DNA of 23,680 bases. Origin: Intoshia linei (taxonomy: Eukaryota; Orthonectida; Rhopaluridae). The stretch is from the NCBI GenBank assembly GCA_001642005.1, contig LWCA01000574.1:1-23680 (forward strand), written 5' to 3'. Both the position numbers and the translations under genes were made by a program. The notes under the pieces were generated by a model. That model did no database searches. It was not told the origin of the DNA and was given only the letters and a program-made list of their open reading frames with translations. Every line of letters begins with the position of its first letter. Positions within the stretch are counted from its first letter, which is position 1. Below are positions 1 through 10,493 of this stretch, piece after piece.

Positions 1-630
1 AAAAAAAATATAAATTGAAAATTAATTGTTATGGAAATAATTATTACTATAAAAAATAAATTAAATTTTGCTCATATTTCATATTTTTAAATGCTTTGCC
101 CCAGAGTTTTTTTTAATCCATTTTATATAATTGTTTGATAATTGTGTATCATTCAACGTCATGTTCCACGTATGGGGTGGCACTTTTGTATTTTCGAGAA
201 AGTGAAAAAATTCACACCCCTAATGTAATTATGTAATTGATGTAATTTTAATTAAATCACTGATCAATGTATATATAAATTTATTTAGTGATCAGTAATA
301 ATATTTAAATTAACGCGAAATGAATACTAAATAATATACAGGTTTACAAATATTTAATTGCCACAGGTTTTTTAACAGGACAATGCTCTGATATGGGTTA
401 AAATTAATCTTTTATTCATACATTCTACATGTAGTATCTAAATCCAGATTTACTGAAGAGGTTAGTTCGATATTTTTATAAATGGGTCAAATTTTAATTT
501 GAAACATCAAATTATTACATTTTTCAGTAATAAAGTAAGATTTTTTATTTTTTGGCAAATATATCTTATAAAAAAAACAGTAATATTAAGTTATATTTAT
601 TTCACATGACTGTATTTTAAATCAATAAAT
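1..630. other. No gene seen; AT-rich flank
   Basis: No open frame with usable splice signals resembles the BAR or PH parts that gene A should have upstream, so those exons are either left of the window or too diverged to see. The stretch is simple AT-rich sequence. A short island at 165-225 (a GGGGTGG-like block followed by TTCACACCCC) may be a worn transposon end, but no partner end was found. Confidence 0.4.
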
Positions 631-1324
631 CAGTGGTTTTCAACCTGGGTTCCGCGGAACACAGGGTTCCTCGAAATTTAATTGGGGTTCCGTGAAATAT
701 AAATGCTATATTTTTTAATTTACACTTTTTCAAAATAAATTTAAAAAATATAAATTGAAAAGTTTCTATATTAATAAAACCAAAAATCATATTTTGATTA
801 TTCATTTGATATGCTTTTTTAATTAAGATAAATACAATCATTTAACTTAATTAAAATACTTTTTGTGTTCATTTTAAATTATCTTTTTTAAAATTAAAAA
901 ATATTTATTCTAAGCCAGTTTGTCTGATTTCCTATAATTTAATTTTGAACTTTTAATATATTGAGTACTTATTTTGATCATAAAATGGATTAATGTTATA
1001 TTAGTGGTTTTAATCGTTACGTATTAATTAGGAAATATCCAAATTATAATCTTACTTGAATTGACAGCAATTAAGCATAAGAAACGGGCAAAGCTGCTGT
1101 CGGTAGAAGAAACGTCCATCAATTAAAAACCTCGGTAAAAATTATCAGGCCTAAATTTCTTTATTAGAAAATTTTTATGTTTTCAATATTAGAGGCGTAA
1201 TTTTTTAATTAAATTGTTTTATATATGCGACATGCAAAAAAAAATTTTTCATCATGCTTTTAGGTGCCGCGATTTTTTGAAATTTCATAGGGTTCCGCGC
1301 AGTAAAAAAAGTTGAGAAACACTG
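631..1324 (+). mobile_element. hAT-like non-autonomous element with perfect 8-bp target duplication
   Basis: The element starts CAGTGGTTTTCAACC and ends GTTGAGAAACACTG, imperfect inverted ends typical of hAT elements. The flanking octamer CAATAAAT is present at 623-630 and again at 1325-1332, an exact 8-bp target-site duplication, which is the hAT hallmark. Near the ends the interior carries GGTTCCGCG-type blocks shared with the copy at 19741-20455. No transposase frame is seen. The short reversed open frame over its left end is a by-product of the repeat. The exact duplication suggests fairly recent movement. Confidence 0.9.
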
Positions 1325-1507
1325 CAATAAATAATTATTAATCATAAATAACTTGACCTTTTTTAGTGTAGACATTATTTATAATGATATAATTGGTCAA
1401 TTTAAGTATTGAAGTGAAATTTTGTTATATTTTTTTAATATTAGTAAGGTCTAATAAATGTAGTATATGAACCAATACTTATAAATATTATATATCATTG
1501 AAATCAG

Positions 1508-1709
1508 CTTTAAATTATCTAATAAATGGTACTATTTTTCAGTGTTGACTAGTGTAATACAATGTATAAACAATGTTTAATAAACATATGTAATATACGT
1601 ATTTTAGCTATAGAAAATGATGCATTATATACCGATAATGGATCAATTTCAGATAAGGAAATAATCAACTTAGCAGATAAACTTGAATGTAATATTGTAA
1701 TTTTAATAA
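1508..1709 (+). CDS. Gene A exons: RhoGAP N-terminal helix and mutated arginine-finger loop
   Basis: Exon 1608-1709 follows a TATTTTAG acceptor and reads IENDALYTDNGSISDKEI and onward. This lies where RhoGAPs have E-x(n)-GLYR-x-x-G followed by an amphipathic helix. The catalytic arginine position is Thr (codon 1631-1633). The donor is taken at 1710 (GTGGTG, weak) because it gives phase 1 and makes the joined product align with gene B around a shared Cys. A stronger-looking donor at 1697 (GTAATT) gives phase 0. Exon 1508-1551, across a 56-nt intron, would supply the preceding helix; it is short and tentative. Read without splicing, the frame from ATG 1562 ends at a stop at 1718-1720. Confidence 0.5.
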
Positions 1710-4700
1710 GTGGTGATTAAAACAGTGGTTCAGAATCAATTGGTATTACTAACCCTGACTCATTTTGCGACTCCTCCATTTTTAAATCAAGATATTTATG
1801 ACATTATAAGTTTTCTTTTTTCTTTAATTTTTGTTATCTTACCAGATTTCACTTTATATTTGGAAACACTATTTTGAGAGAGTATGACTAGAAATCATTT
1901 TTTATTGATTCCAAAGGGTTATTAGTTAATTATTTATTTAATCAGTCATTAAAATTGGTCTGAAGTCATCCCTCCCGTATAAATTACCCTTATTCATTTA
2001 ATTTTCAGCATTTAAATAATAAAGTCAAATAATATCAGTTTACCCCAATATATTATATTACTTATTACTTTTACACTTTTTAGTGATATATCGCTATAAT
2101 ACTAATCGAGATTCGAATATATACTTTTAATATAACTCACTTGTAATGTATAACTGGCAGAGTGGTTATAATCATATAATTGTACTAGCTTGGCAGTTTT
2201 GTACTACGTACAAACAGCACTTAACTCTGCCGAGGGCACTATTTTATTATACCAAAAAAATAAATTCACGTTGAAAATCTAACTTAAAAATTATACTATT
2301 AACTATTATCAATCCTTTGTTTTGTTTTGTTAACATTTGCGTAAAAAATTTATAAAAAAATTGTTATCCCATTTTTTAAATTTATTATACAGAATGTGTG
2401 TATAATATTAAAAATAAAATAAAAATAGTTCAATCCTAAAAATTGCCATAAATAGCATTAATTCCAAAAAAAATAAAATTATAAAAACATATTTTGTTAT
2501 TTTCAATGTGATGACATATATTCAGTATCAATTTAATAAATACTTAAAAATACCAATTTTGTATAAATAATTAATTAAATTTTCACTTTATAAATATTTC
2601 AGTCGAATTTTACCATTATTACAAAGGATTGAATATAAAAATCATTGATGTTGAAAATTTGTCCATACTTTTGGCCTTTTTTCTTGTAAATGTTACTTTT
2701 CTTTTTACCATTTTATGTTAAATTTGTAACAATTATCAATAAAAAAATAACGTTTCATTTAATATAAATTTAATTTTATAAATTTGTTGCTGTAGTGTTA
2801 AAATTTGAAGATTATAAAAAATGTTTGGAAAATAAAAATTTTAAATTTAAAAATTGCGTAGCAATGAAAAAAATTCTGAAAGAATGAATTATATAGATTT
2901 TCACTTTTATGTCCTTATTGGAAATGTGTAGACGTACAATCCACATTTTTTTTGAAATTTTAGGATCTATATTTACATTTTCAATTTTTCATTTTAATTA
3001 AAATATTTAAAAAATATTGATTGATAATATATTAAAAATTATTTTTTACTGGGAATGCGTTAATTTCTGGGGTTGAAATTTTGTATTTATATCAACTGGA
3101 ATAAGCTCTATCAGAATAATTCTTTTTTCAAATTTTCGGATCGTTAATTATTTCATATTTTTTGTTTTAATAAAATATTTCGGAAAAAAAATATAGACCT
3201 TTAATTATTTCACATTTTTTGTTTTAATAAAATATTTCGGAAAAAAAATATATGAAAATTAAATGCTTTTTTTGGCCGTGAAGTCGTCACTTATTCGGAT
3301 TGAAATTTTTTATGTGTGTTAACATGATGGTAATCTACAAAAACGGCACAAACAACAACGGCACAACTTAAATAATTATAATTATATACCAATGAAAATA
3401 CAATGCAATGAAATACAATTGTATTCAAGTTATATTATAAATATAATTATTTAAGTTGTGCCGTTTTTACCTACGATCAACATGATACAACTCTACCACC
3501 TGTAAATTTTTTGAAATTCTAAGGCTGTTTTCAAAAAAAAGGGAAGGGAATTTGGGGTTTTGGCCATGAAGGTATAATTTTTTTAAATTTAAATTTATGA
3601 TAATGTTTATGATTTTAAAATCCGCATCAGCGTATATATTTTTTTAAATTCTCCAACTCGTTTAAATTTCAAAAAGAGGGACAACAGGGGTTTTTGACCT
3701 TTAAGATGTGAAATTGGGAGGTTGAAATATATCTTACTACTATACGTCCCAAAAAAACTGTAATTGAAATGTGGTCTTTAAAAAATTCTAAGGTGGGTAG
3801 TTATTTAAATAAAGTTGAACACACACACACAAAAATCGCGTCGCATTTTATATAAGTTAGGATTCTGCGTGACTAGGTTTGAATCAAGATTTGGACATCT
3901 TTTTATTTAAGATGAACTTATCTGAGTTTTTATCTGCCAATCGTTACACTATTAGTTAATTTTATATTTTAAAATGTTATTAATTATTCTAAATCAGTGT
4001 TTCCTTACCGTATCTCTAGGCCCCACTGTGGGACCTGAGAAATTTAACGGAATTATGAAAAATTTAGATTAATTAATAATAATTTTGTACAAACAACAGC
4101 TAGCTCTTCCGAGAAACGACTTTTTAATTAATTTTAAGTTTTTGAGGTGGTGATTTATGATGATCCTCATCATTTAAAAAAATGGGTAATTTGGTGCATT
4201 GACGATAAAGAAGTAAGTTTTAGAGATATTACCGACAATATTAATGGTGTTTAAACTTTTTTCAGAATTTATGTTTTTTAAAATTCTAAGACTGATTTTA
4301 TTATATATTAAAAAAAAAAATGATTTGGGTTTTTGATCCTGATAGATAAAAATCTATTTTTAAAAATAAAATTTGTGATTAAATGACTCGAAAAATTGTA
4401 TTAGAAATTGGTTAATTTTTAATTCTAAGACTTAATTTTTTAATTAACGTAAATTTTAATTTGTTAACGTTAAAATAAAACTGACATTAAATTCAATATA
4501 AGTAAAGGATTCTCATGTGTCATACCTAATATTAAGAAAATATGTAAGAATAGTCAGGCTCAGTGATATCATTAATACTATATAATAAATATTATAATTA
4601 GCTCAACTTTTGACAATAAAATCTTTCGATTTGTAATTTATAAGAAAATTAAAAATTATTTTTGATTGAATTGTTATATTAGCCCAAACAACCGTTAAGT

Positions 4701-7700
4701 CATTTTTTGAAGTGGGTCTGGAATATTTGTGGCGCATCACAAAAATACTGGGAAACACTGTTCTAATTGCTGAAAATTGTGTTCACACAAAAATATGTTC
4801 ATTATGTGAGTTGTTCATGTTGAACAGGATTTACTGTAATTGCTTTATTAAAACTGGGTATATGTAGACTTTTGCAAAACAGTGTATATTCATTGTTGCT
4901 ATCAGATATAATGTCCAGTTGGGTTGAATTCGATGATAGGTTAAACTAGAAATTTAATTTAATCTTTAATTTATAAATATTTAGCGATTTCGTTTATAAA
5001 AGATACCAAAAATTTCAAAGACTTGAATGTAAAAACGTTATTCAGCGCATTAATTACCATGATACAGTAATATTATCTTACATACAGTATATAGCAGGGG
5101 TTTTTCAACTTTTTTAAAATAATTCCCCCATTATACCTTAATTCATAAATTCTAAATCAGCGCCTAAAATAAAATAAAATGAACTATCATTATTATAAAG
5201 TAATAATAATGAGGGAAAAAGGTAAATAATTTTTATTTATTTCCATGTGATCCTACGCCTGTGATTAAGTGCAAAAACAAGTACTTTTTGAAAACTAGTG
5301 GCATCCTCTAATTTCTCACGACCTTTTATAAATTGTTAAATTGTTTGAGTCGTTTTGATATAATTTTTTTCTCGGATGATTTTGAAAAAATCTATACGTC
5401 TATATTCTAAAAAATAGATATTTATCCAGTTTAGTTTGTTATATTTGCTTTTATTTATAGATACTATATAAATCTGTTACCGAATGTACACATTTCAACG
5501 ATTTATTATTATTTCAGTAATGAGCACTGCTGAATTAAACTAGCTCGAAAAAATCAGTAATGTCTGCAGTATCTTCGATTATAAAAAAATATATGTTGAA
5601 TATTGATGTGTTGGTTTAATGGATTATAATATTATGTAGATCTTGTCAATTAATTACTTGATTTTAGATCATTGGATGCACCCCTATTTGAATTTGAAAA
5701 TTATGAAACAATGCTATTTACCATTAGTAATGATTCAAATTTTATTAAACTGTTGACATACCGAAAATAATTAATATTATACATTATAATACGCATCTAA
5801 GATTGTTGAAATTAAGTTGATGAAAGCAAAGTCTAAAACAACTCGTGTAAACACAAATAATCCAACCAGATTTTTCTTATGGTGTGTTTCGCGAATTTAT
5901 TATATTAAATTTTAAAATTTATTATATTATTTTTAAAATTTTACGAAATATCCAACAATATACAAAACACACACATACATAAAAATTAATATTATATTTC
6001 ATACAAAATAGAAAAAAATATTGTTTTAGTAAATTGATTTGTTTAATTTAATTTGTTAATTGAAATTTTTTGGAAAACACCGGTTTAATAAATATTCAGA
6101 CAAATCGATAATTTTCTGTATTTATACATTCATTTATTGTATCAGGGTTATTTATTTAGATTACTCCTGAAATTAAAAATTTACGTATAAAAAATACGTA
6201 TAAAAATTATTAACGTTTTAGGAGAGTCGAATTTAATTAATAGTTTCGTGAGTTTATACAATCGATAACATAGAACGTATGTGTATTACTATTTTTATTT
6301 AGTGATTTTTATTGTTATTACTATTTTATTATTACTTTTATATTTATAGTTAATAATATACTTATATAATGTACTATATATTATAATACATATAATATTT
6401 CACTTTCTACTCAAGGTTTGAGATTCCTGGTGTAATACGTGTAAATTAAATTGTTTCATAGAGTATTTAGAATATGAAAGTGAAGATACCGTTTCAAATA
6501 AATTGCGAAAAATAATTAGTGTATTGGATCCTCTTAACCAAAAAATGTTAAAAGCATTATTCAAGCACTTTAACAAGTAAGATAAAATATTATTATCCTT
6601 ACATACTTAAAGTATATAAAGTAAAGTTGCTAAAAACGTGTGTCTGTGTGTAATCATTTATTGAGATAACTTATAATCCCATAAATTTTTTCACCTCGAT
6701 AATTAACACTTTAATCTCTACGGCCAAAACCACAAATTACCCCTTATTTTCAAAAATATACCCGCTAAAAAATAATAATGTTATTTTCGTTGATTATTAA
6801 GTGTATTAATACACAACAAATTTTAATTGCACAAACTTACCCCTTCCCGGTCAAAAAAGGAATTTACTATTTTTTTGGAAATTATTTTATTGGAAAAAAT
6901 AATGTAAATAATAACAGTATATTTAACAATACTATTTTAGTCAATCAATCAGCGGGAACAGTGGAGCCAATTTAGCAAATATGTCTAAACATTTTTCGCC
7001 TTATTTAATTTATCCTAAATTTATAACTGTCAAATCCATACTAGATGCAAAATACACAAATCAAATTTTTGTTATTCTAATACAAAATTATTCAACGGTA
7101 CACATTGTATAAGTATTGTTTATATTTCAAAAATAGATTTTTATTGAACACAAAGTAGCATTATTTAAATCAACTATAAGATTTTCCGGAAAGTCTACTA
7201 ACAACTCACCTCTTCGAAGTATAATTGGAATGTATTTACTTTTGACTAAATCATTATTTTTTAGATAAAGTCAAATTTTATTCAATTATTGAAAAAGATA
7301 AATCTCGGTAATTATAATCACAGTACAATGTACTGAGTACATTAAGGAAGTGGTTCTTAACGTGGGCGTTAGCTCCACCAAGGGTGTGTTTTGAAAATTT
7401 AACCAATATTATTAAACATGTCAAATGTGTTATTTTTGATATTGTTGACAAAAAAATTTGGAACATATATATTTTGCATTATGGGGATGTGAACCTTCAA
7501 AATGTCTTAATCCACTGATTACGTTAAATTTTAAAACGACACTGGATGGGACGCTAACGCCCACATTGAGAACCACTGACCTAGAGTAAATACATATATT
7601 TATCATATAATTATAATCCAGATCGGCTAAAGCGTTGTTTTCGTGTAATGCTGATTACGGCAATGAACTTTCCTTTAAAAAAAATGACGTCCTTACAGAT

Positions 7701-9562
7701 GGTAAGAATTTATATACAAAATAATATTCTAATCTTAGAACAGTATTGTGTCTGTAGTACACTGTAAAATCCTTACCAGGGGTGTACAAATTCATTTTTT
7801 CTACCGCCCCCCTTTTTTTTAGCACTATATATTTTCAACGGTGAAAAAATGTGATATTGCCTATTTTGAGAACCCCTAATATATATTGTACTACATTTTA
7901 TTAGTATGTTTATCTAGAATTTAGCTTTTTTGATTTTGATATACAGTCTAAGACATAGACTCTAAGTCCTTATTAAAATATGGTTAAATAATTAATTAAA
8001 ATATAATACTTAATATTAATTAATAAATTGAAATTTGTTTTAGCAGAAATTCCATTTTAACGGAATCTTCAATTATTCATTTTTTTAACAAATTTGTATA
8101 AACCAAAAATTCCATTAATAAAAATTTCATCTCTAAAGCTCTAAAATTTTTTTTAATCACTATCGTACATATAAACTCATTTGTGACTAATTAGAAGATA
8201 ATTTATAACGTTTTTAAACTAATCTTTAATAGACATTGAATTAGATGGCGTTGATTAGAAATTATTACTATCATTGCAGAAATATTATTTTTAACTTTAT
8301 TTTATTTCTGTAAATAACTTAAATTTTTTGAAGGACCCCAAAAAAATTCCTGTGGACCCAGGAGTCCATATGAACCCGTTGATAATGTTGTGTGTATATT
8401 ACATCGTCATGTATTATTCAAAAACTCATAATAACAAGAAATATGACCATTTAATGGTTTTTATTAAAAAAATTAAATTTTGTTAACAAATGTGTTACTA
8501 TCGGGAAAATTCCATATTAGCGGATTTTCCAAATTTTCAATTTCGTTAATAATGACTGAGACCAGTGGTTCCCAAACTTTTTTCACCATGGACCACTTGT
8601 CACAAAAAAAAAATGTGTGTGGACCATATAATTTTTTAAAAAATCCTCTTAAACCTGAACACATCACTAAGGTAACATATTTATTATTTTATTATATATT
8701 CCTCCAATAAATTGTACATTAATTTTGACAAGGTAGATTCAATGGAGTAATTAAAAAAATTCTTAATTTCAAACATACTTATTGTGAACTACCAGTGCCG
8801 TATGCGAGATCTTTCCATCGAGGGATTTCGACGAAATTTTTTTTAAAATGGAGGCCTTAATTTATTATTTTAATAAATTAATTTTTTAAATTGAGCATTA
8901 AAAAAATTCTTGAATACCAACTAATTTGAGTGTTAAATTTAAAATGTAAACTCAAGAGTCTTAGAAAGGTGGATATAGGGTTATATGACATTATAATTCG
9001 TTTACAAAATTTTTAATGGTTTATTTTTTATTTTTGAAATGGCGACGGGCTTGCTAGGTTCCATTCCGGAAACTACAATTGAACTAAGTTAAATCGTTAC
9101 ATAGTTTAAATTTAACGCATGTGAAAATTATTCACGTTATTCACAGTTAGTCAGTACATTTTCACTTTATTTTTAATAAATGATGTTTACGTTCACTAAT
9201 AATAATAAATGATCGATACAATTCTAATTTATTATTATTATTGTTAAAAAAAGGTTATCTTCATGTTATTTAAAATTTTTCTTGTGGACCACCTATAATT
9301 TCCTGTGGACCACCAGTGGTCCATGTTGACCACTTTGAGAACCACTGACTTAGACTGTATTTTAAGTTGCACAGTCATATTTTTTCAAAACTGATTGAAT
9401 TCGATGATAATTTTGCGTTATGAACAGCTCATACCTGGTGAACTGAATATAAATTTATATATAATCATTATAGTGACACCAACTGAGGATGATGGATGGT
9501 TAATGGCTACACTTAACGACAGAAAAGGGCTTGTACCAATAAATTACATTGAATATTTATAA
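1508..9562 (+). CDS. Gene A: divergent GRAF-like Rho GTPase-activating protein, 3' part (RhoGAP-SH3), 5' end outside window
   Basis: GRAF/oligophrenin proteins are cytoplasmic membrane-curvature and Rho-regulating proteins with BAR, PH, RhoGAP and SH3 domains. Here the last two domains are seen. The proposed exon chain is 1508-1551, 1608-1709, 4828-4939, 5668-5726, 6462-6576, 6941-7097, 7194-7218, 7265-7307, 7622-7701 and 9474-9562. All junctions are GT/AG and phases agree throughout (about 275 codons). The best supported exons are 5668, 6462, 6941, 7622 and 9474, which align with RhoGAP helices and with the complete SH3. Exons 1508, 4828 and 7194 are less certain. The arginine finger is lost (see findings). 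The gene ends with the GLVPINYIEYL tail, like GLIPENYVEFL of GRAF. Introns host several hAT elements. An intact frame argues for a live gene, but transcription is unproven. Confidence 0.75.
2190..2320. repeat. Dispersed repeat, copy 1 (second copy 19610-19738)
   Basis: The segment from TACGTACAAACAGCA through CTCTGCCGAGGGCAC, a TTATACCAAAAAAATAAATT block and ACTATTATCAATCCTTT recurs with few changes at about 19610-19738 in the same orientation. A related stub in reverse orientation is near 17665-17700, and a weaker one is near 4088-4125. A GGCAGAGT at 2156-2163 forms a short inverted repeat with ACTCTGCC at 2224-2231. It is probably an end of an uncharacterised DNA element. No coding sequence is seen. 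Confidence 0.65.
3076..3260. repeat. Dispersed repeat with internal tandem copy
   Basis: The block starting ATATCAACTGGAATAAGC recurs at about 16260-16380 in the same orientation. In this copy the portion TTAATTATTTCA...ATATTTCGGAAAAAAA is present twice in tandem (from 3144 and from 3201, period 57). The following part (3280-3325, GTCGTCACTTATT... TGTGTGTTAACA) is related to sequence near 19845-19920. It looks like pieces of one older non-coding element family. Confidence 0.65.
3329..3478. mobile_element. 150-bp fold-back MITE with perfect 8-bp target duplication
   Basis: Inverted arms carry AAAACGGCACAA on the left and TTGTGCCGTTTT on the right. The complementarity extends inward through CTTAAATAATTATA and TATAATTATTTAAG, so most of the element can fold on itself. 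The octamer AACATGAT is found at 3321-3328 and 3479-3486, an exact duplication. It sits inside the older repeat that continues at 3487, so it inserted later. An 8-bp duplication suggests hAT mobilisation, although the extreme ends match less well. Confidence 0.8.
3995..4760. mobile_element. hAT-like element in gene A intron
   Basis: The left end is CAGTGTTTCCTTACC and the right end is TGGGAAACACTG, forming terminal inverted repeats. The flanks TTCTAAAT (3987-3994) and TTCTAATT (4761-4768) match at 7 of 8 bases. The interior includes a short open stretch (4147-4212), which I could not match to a known transposase, and poly-A/T-rich filler. It is non-autonomous. Confidence 0.8.
4828..4939 (+). 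CDS. Gene A candidate exon: RhoGAP LK-x-x-LR helix
   Basis: After the acceptor GTTGAACAG the frame reads FTVIALLKLGICR and stays open to a donor at 4940 (GTTAAA). Entry phase 1 and exit phase 2 both fit the neighbouring exons. FTVIALLKL corresponds to the RhoGAP helix usually ending LK-x-YLR-x-LP, and it aligns with FSVFQSYVRNY of gene B. About 20 additional residues follow before the LDAPLF segment, so either the loop is enlarged or the true donor is different. Confidence 0.45.
5095..5300. mobile_element. Possible degenerate hAT MITE
   Basis: CAGGGGTTTTTCAAC at the left and TTTTTGAAAACTAGTG at the right are roughly inverted and about 200 bp apart, like the termini of the other hAT elements here. 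No target duplication is visible, so this is a weak call. Confidence 0.35.
5668..5726 (+). CDS. Gene A exon: RhoGAP P-L segment
   Basis: The acceptor GATTTTAG and donor GTAATG bound a frame reading SLDAPLFEFENYETMLFTI. This matches the position of LP-x-PLM-x-x-x-x-x-x-x-F in GRAF-type RhoGAPs (Pro and Leu kept). Exit phase 1 contributes an A that joins AG of the next exon to make Lys, giving a continuous frame. Confidence 0.7.
6462..6576 (+). CDS. Gene A exon: RhoGAP central helices
   Basis: The exon lies between TTTCATAG and GTAAGA. It reads YLEYESEDTVSNKLRKII, then SVLDPLNQKMLKALFKHFN. The second part corresponds to the conserved RhoGAP stretch LP-x-x-N-x-x-x-L-x-x-L-x-x-HL, with Asn, Leu and His retained. 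Exit phase 2. This is one of the clearest homology signals in the window. Confidence 0.8.
6941..7097 (+). CDS. Gene A exon: RhoGAP C-terminal helices (NLA-x-x-F-x-P)
   Basis: The acceptor CTATTTTAG is followed by NQSISGNSGANLANMSKH and FSPYLIYPKFITVKSILD, then a helix TNQIFVILIQNY. This is the RhoGAP NLA-x-x-FGP-x-LL motif and the following helix. The conserved Asn of NLA is present, and FGP has become FSP. The donor is at 7098 (GTACAC). A second donor at 7110 (GTATAA) would add four codons and also keeps the frame. Unspliced reading meets a stop at 7110-7112. Confidence 0.8.
7194..7307 (+). CDS. Gene A small linker exons between RhoGAP and SH3
   Basis: Two small exons make the phases continuous. 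One is 7194-7218 (STNNSPLR, 25 nt, weak acceptor GGAAAG). The other is 7265-7307 (KVKFYSIIEKDKS, acceptor TTTTTTAG, donor GTAATT), whose exit phase 2 joins the SH3 exon exactly. GRAF proteins have a long Ser/Pro-rich linker here, so this gene's linker would be very short. The second exon is more credible than the first. Confidence 0.4.
7348..7578. mobile_element. hAT-like MITE with long inverted ends
   Basis: The left end AAGTGGTTCTTAACGTGGGC and the right end CCCACATTGAGAACCACTG are inverted copies sharing the GGGCGTTAGC/GCTAACGCCC block. No convincing target duplication remains. A related right end is seen near 15700-15732. Confidence 0.75.
7622..7701 (+). CDS. Gene A exon: SH3 domain, first half
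   Basis: After the acceptor TAATCCAG the frame reads SAKALFSCNADYGNELSFKK, then NDVLTD. This is the start of an SH3 fold: ALY-type strand, RT loop with Asn-Glu-Leu-Ser-Phe, and the hydrophobic strand after it. The usual ALYDY aromatic position has become ALFSC, the same Cys position that GRAF SH3 domains have (ALYAC). The donor is GTAAGA, phase 1. Confidence 0.85.
7777..8380. repeat. Possible hAT-related debris at start of last intron
   Basis: CAGGGGTGTACAAATTC at 7777 matches the family terminus CAGGGGTGTC seen at 14097 and, reversed, at 23532. A GGACCCAGGAGTCC-like block near 8353-8368 could belong to the other end, but no matched terminus or target duplication was found. The rest is AT-rich intron. 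Confidence 0.3.
8563..9347. mobile_element. hAT-like element in last intron of gene A
   Basis: The ends are CAGTGGTTCCCAAAC and TTTGAGAACCACTG. ATGGACCAC/GTGGTCCAT blocks lie just inside both ends. The flanks ACTGAGAC (8555-8562) and ACTTAGAC (9348-9355) match at 7 of 8. The two opposite-strand open frames over the left end are products of the terminal repeat and are not genes. Confidence 0.85.
9474..9562 (+). CDS. Gene A terminal exon: SH3 domain, second half and stop
   Basis: The acceptor ATTATAG completes a Val codon with the previous exon. The frame reads TPTEDDGWLMATLNDRKG and LVPINYIEYL, then TAA. It contains the SH3 Trp of the GW motif, the Gly-Leu-Val-Pro-x-x-Tyr (ALYDY/PNY) signature, and ends exactly at the domain edge as in GRAF/ARHGAP26, where SH3 is C-terminal. 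This family-specific ending is the main reason for assigning gene A to GRAF and not to other SH3 proteins. Confidence 0.88.
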
Positions 9563-9584
9563 ATAAATAAATCGTATAAATAAA
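9562..9584 (+). terminator. Poly(A) signals of gene A
   Basis: AATAAA occurs at 9562-9567 (overlapping the stop), 9566-9571 and 9579-9584, giving a dense cluster of cleavage/polyadenylation hexamers directly after the SH3 exon. Confidence 0.6.
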
Positions 9585-10493
9585 ATATTTATTCAGTCAG
9601 CGTCAAAAGATGTCAACAAATACACACTGAATTGTCATATGCATGGACAGTGTCCATTGGACACAACCACATGTTTTATATGATTCAAAACTAATTGCCA
9701 TATATTTTAATACGCGTAGGATGAAATTGTGTTTAACATGATATACATTTATGTGTTTATATTTTTTTCAATAGTTAATTAAATTTGAAATAAAAAGAAA
9801 TTCAATTATATAATGCGTTTCTAAATTATATTAACAAAAAAGAAAAACTAATAATAAAAAAAATAAAGTACTAAAAATTTCTGAATAATCTTATATGCTA
9901 ATTAATTTAAATTTTAATTAAATCCTTTTAGGATTTTATCAATGGTTGAATAGTTCATACTTATTTCGATCCAATTTCCCTCATTTTTTTTAAGGATATT
10001 GACAATTTAATATGTTGCCAGCTCATAAGTTTAGTTTGAATTGTGCCGCATGTTGCTATGTACTCGGTATTTTATTTATAATAAAGATATGTCACCCTAC
10101 ATTTAACAGATTCATTAGATTCAACACATCAATTTGTCAAGATATCAATTTCTATGGCTGAAATCTACATTTTAACATATTTTTAAGCTCTGAGTTAAAA
10201 ATTTACACCATATATGAAAAAACGTGCATATATTTGATTGATGATGATGATAATGGAATTTTTAATTACAAAGTATGTACCACTGGTACATTGTACCAGC
10301 TGTAAATAGAGTTGGGTCCTAGAATATAAAAACGATACAAAAGTTATAAATATTTTAGCTTTAACTTTGTACCATACTTGACATTGTATGTATAGTATGT
10401 CTCTATTTACAATACGTTTACGCAATATCGTAGTCATATCATTATACTGACACTATTATTGACATTATTTTATAGACGAAGATAAAACGAATA
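9585..10493. other. Intergenic spacer between genes A and B
   Basis: About 900 bp of AT-rich sequence. No exon with domain similarity is seen. It should hold the gene B promoter, but no clear TATA/initiator pair can be singled out in this base composition. The - strand open frame at 10195-10437 contains low-complexity Ile runs and has no recognisable domain. Confidence 0.45.

Larger units (their letters stand above)
1710..4827 (+). other. Large intron of gene A, filled with repeats
   Basis: No exon was identified between the two RhoGAP pieces. The intron holds a dispersed repeat near 2190-2320, a repeat with tandem unit at 3076-3260, a fold-back element at 3329-3478 and a hAT element at 3995-4760, all listed separately. 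An open stretch near 4147-4212 ending in a good GTAAGT donor lies inside the hAT element and is not assigned to the gene. Confidence 0.45.

Noticed and set aside
3816-3830. Short ACACAC run as a microsatellite of interest
   Set aside because: Only a few units long; unremarkable in this genome.
4147-4212. Open stretch EVVIYDDPHHLKKWVIWCID followed by a perfect GTAAGT donor, considered as a gene A RhoGAP exon
   Set aside because: It lies inside a hAT element bounded by inverted ends and a 7/8 target duplication, and its phase does not fit the next exon.
4981-5110. Open frame DFVYKRYQKFQRLE after ATATTTAG considered as a RhoGAP exon of gene A
   Set aside because: Phases do not fit and the splice would create a stop with the next exon; exon 5668-5726 fits the domain better.
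8473-8710. Overlapping open frames on both strands
   Set aside because: They cover the left terminus of the hAT element at 8563 and have no domain similarity.
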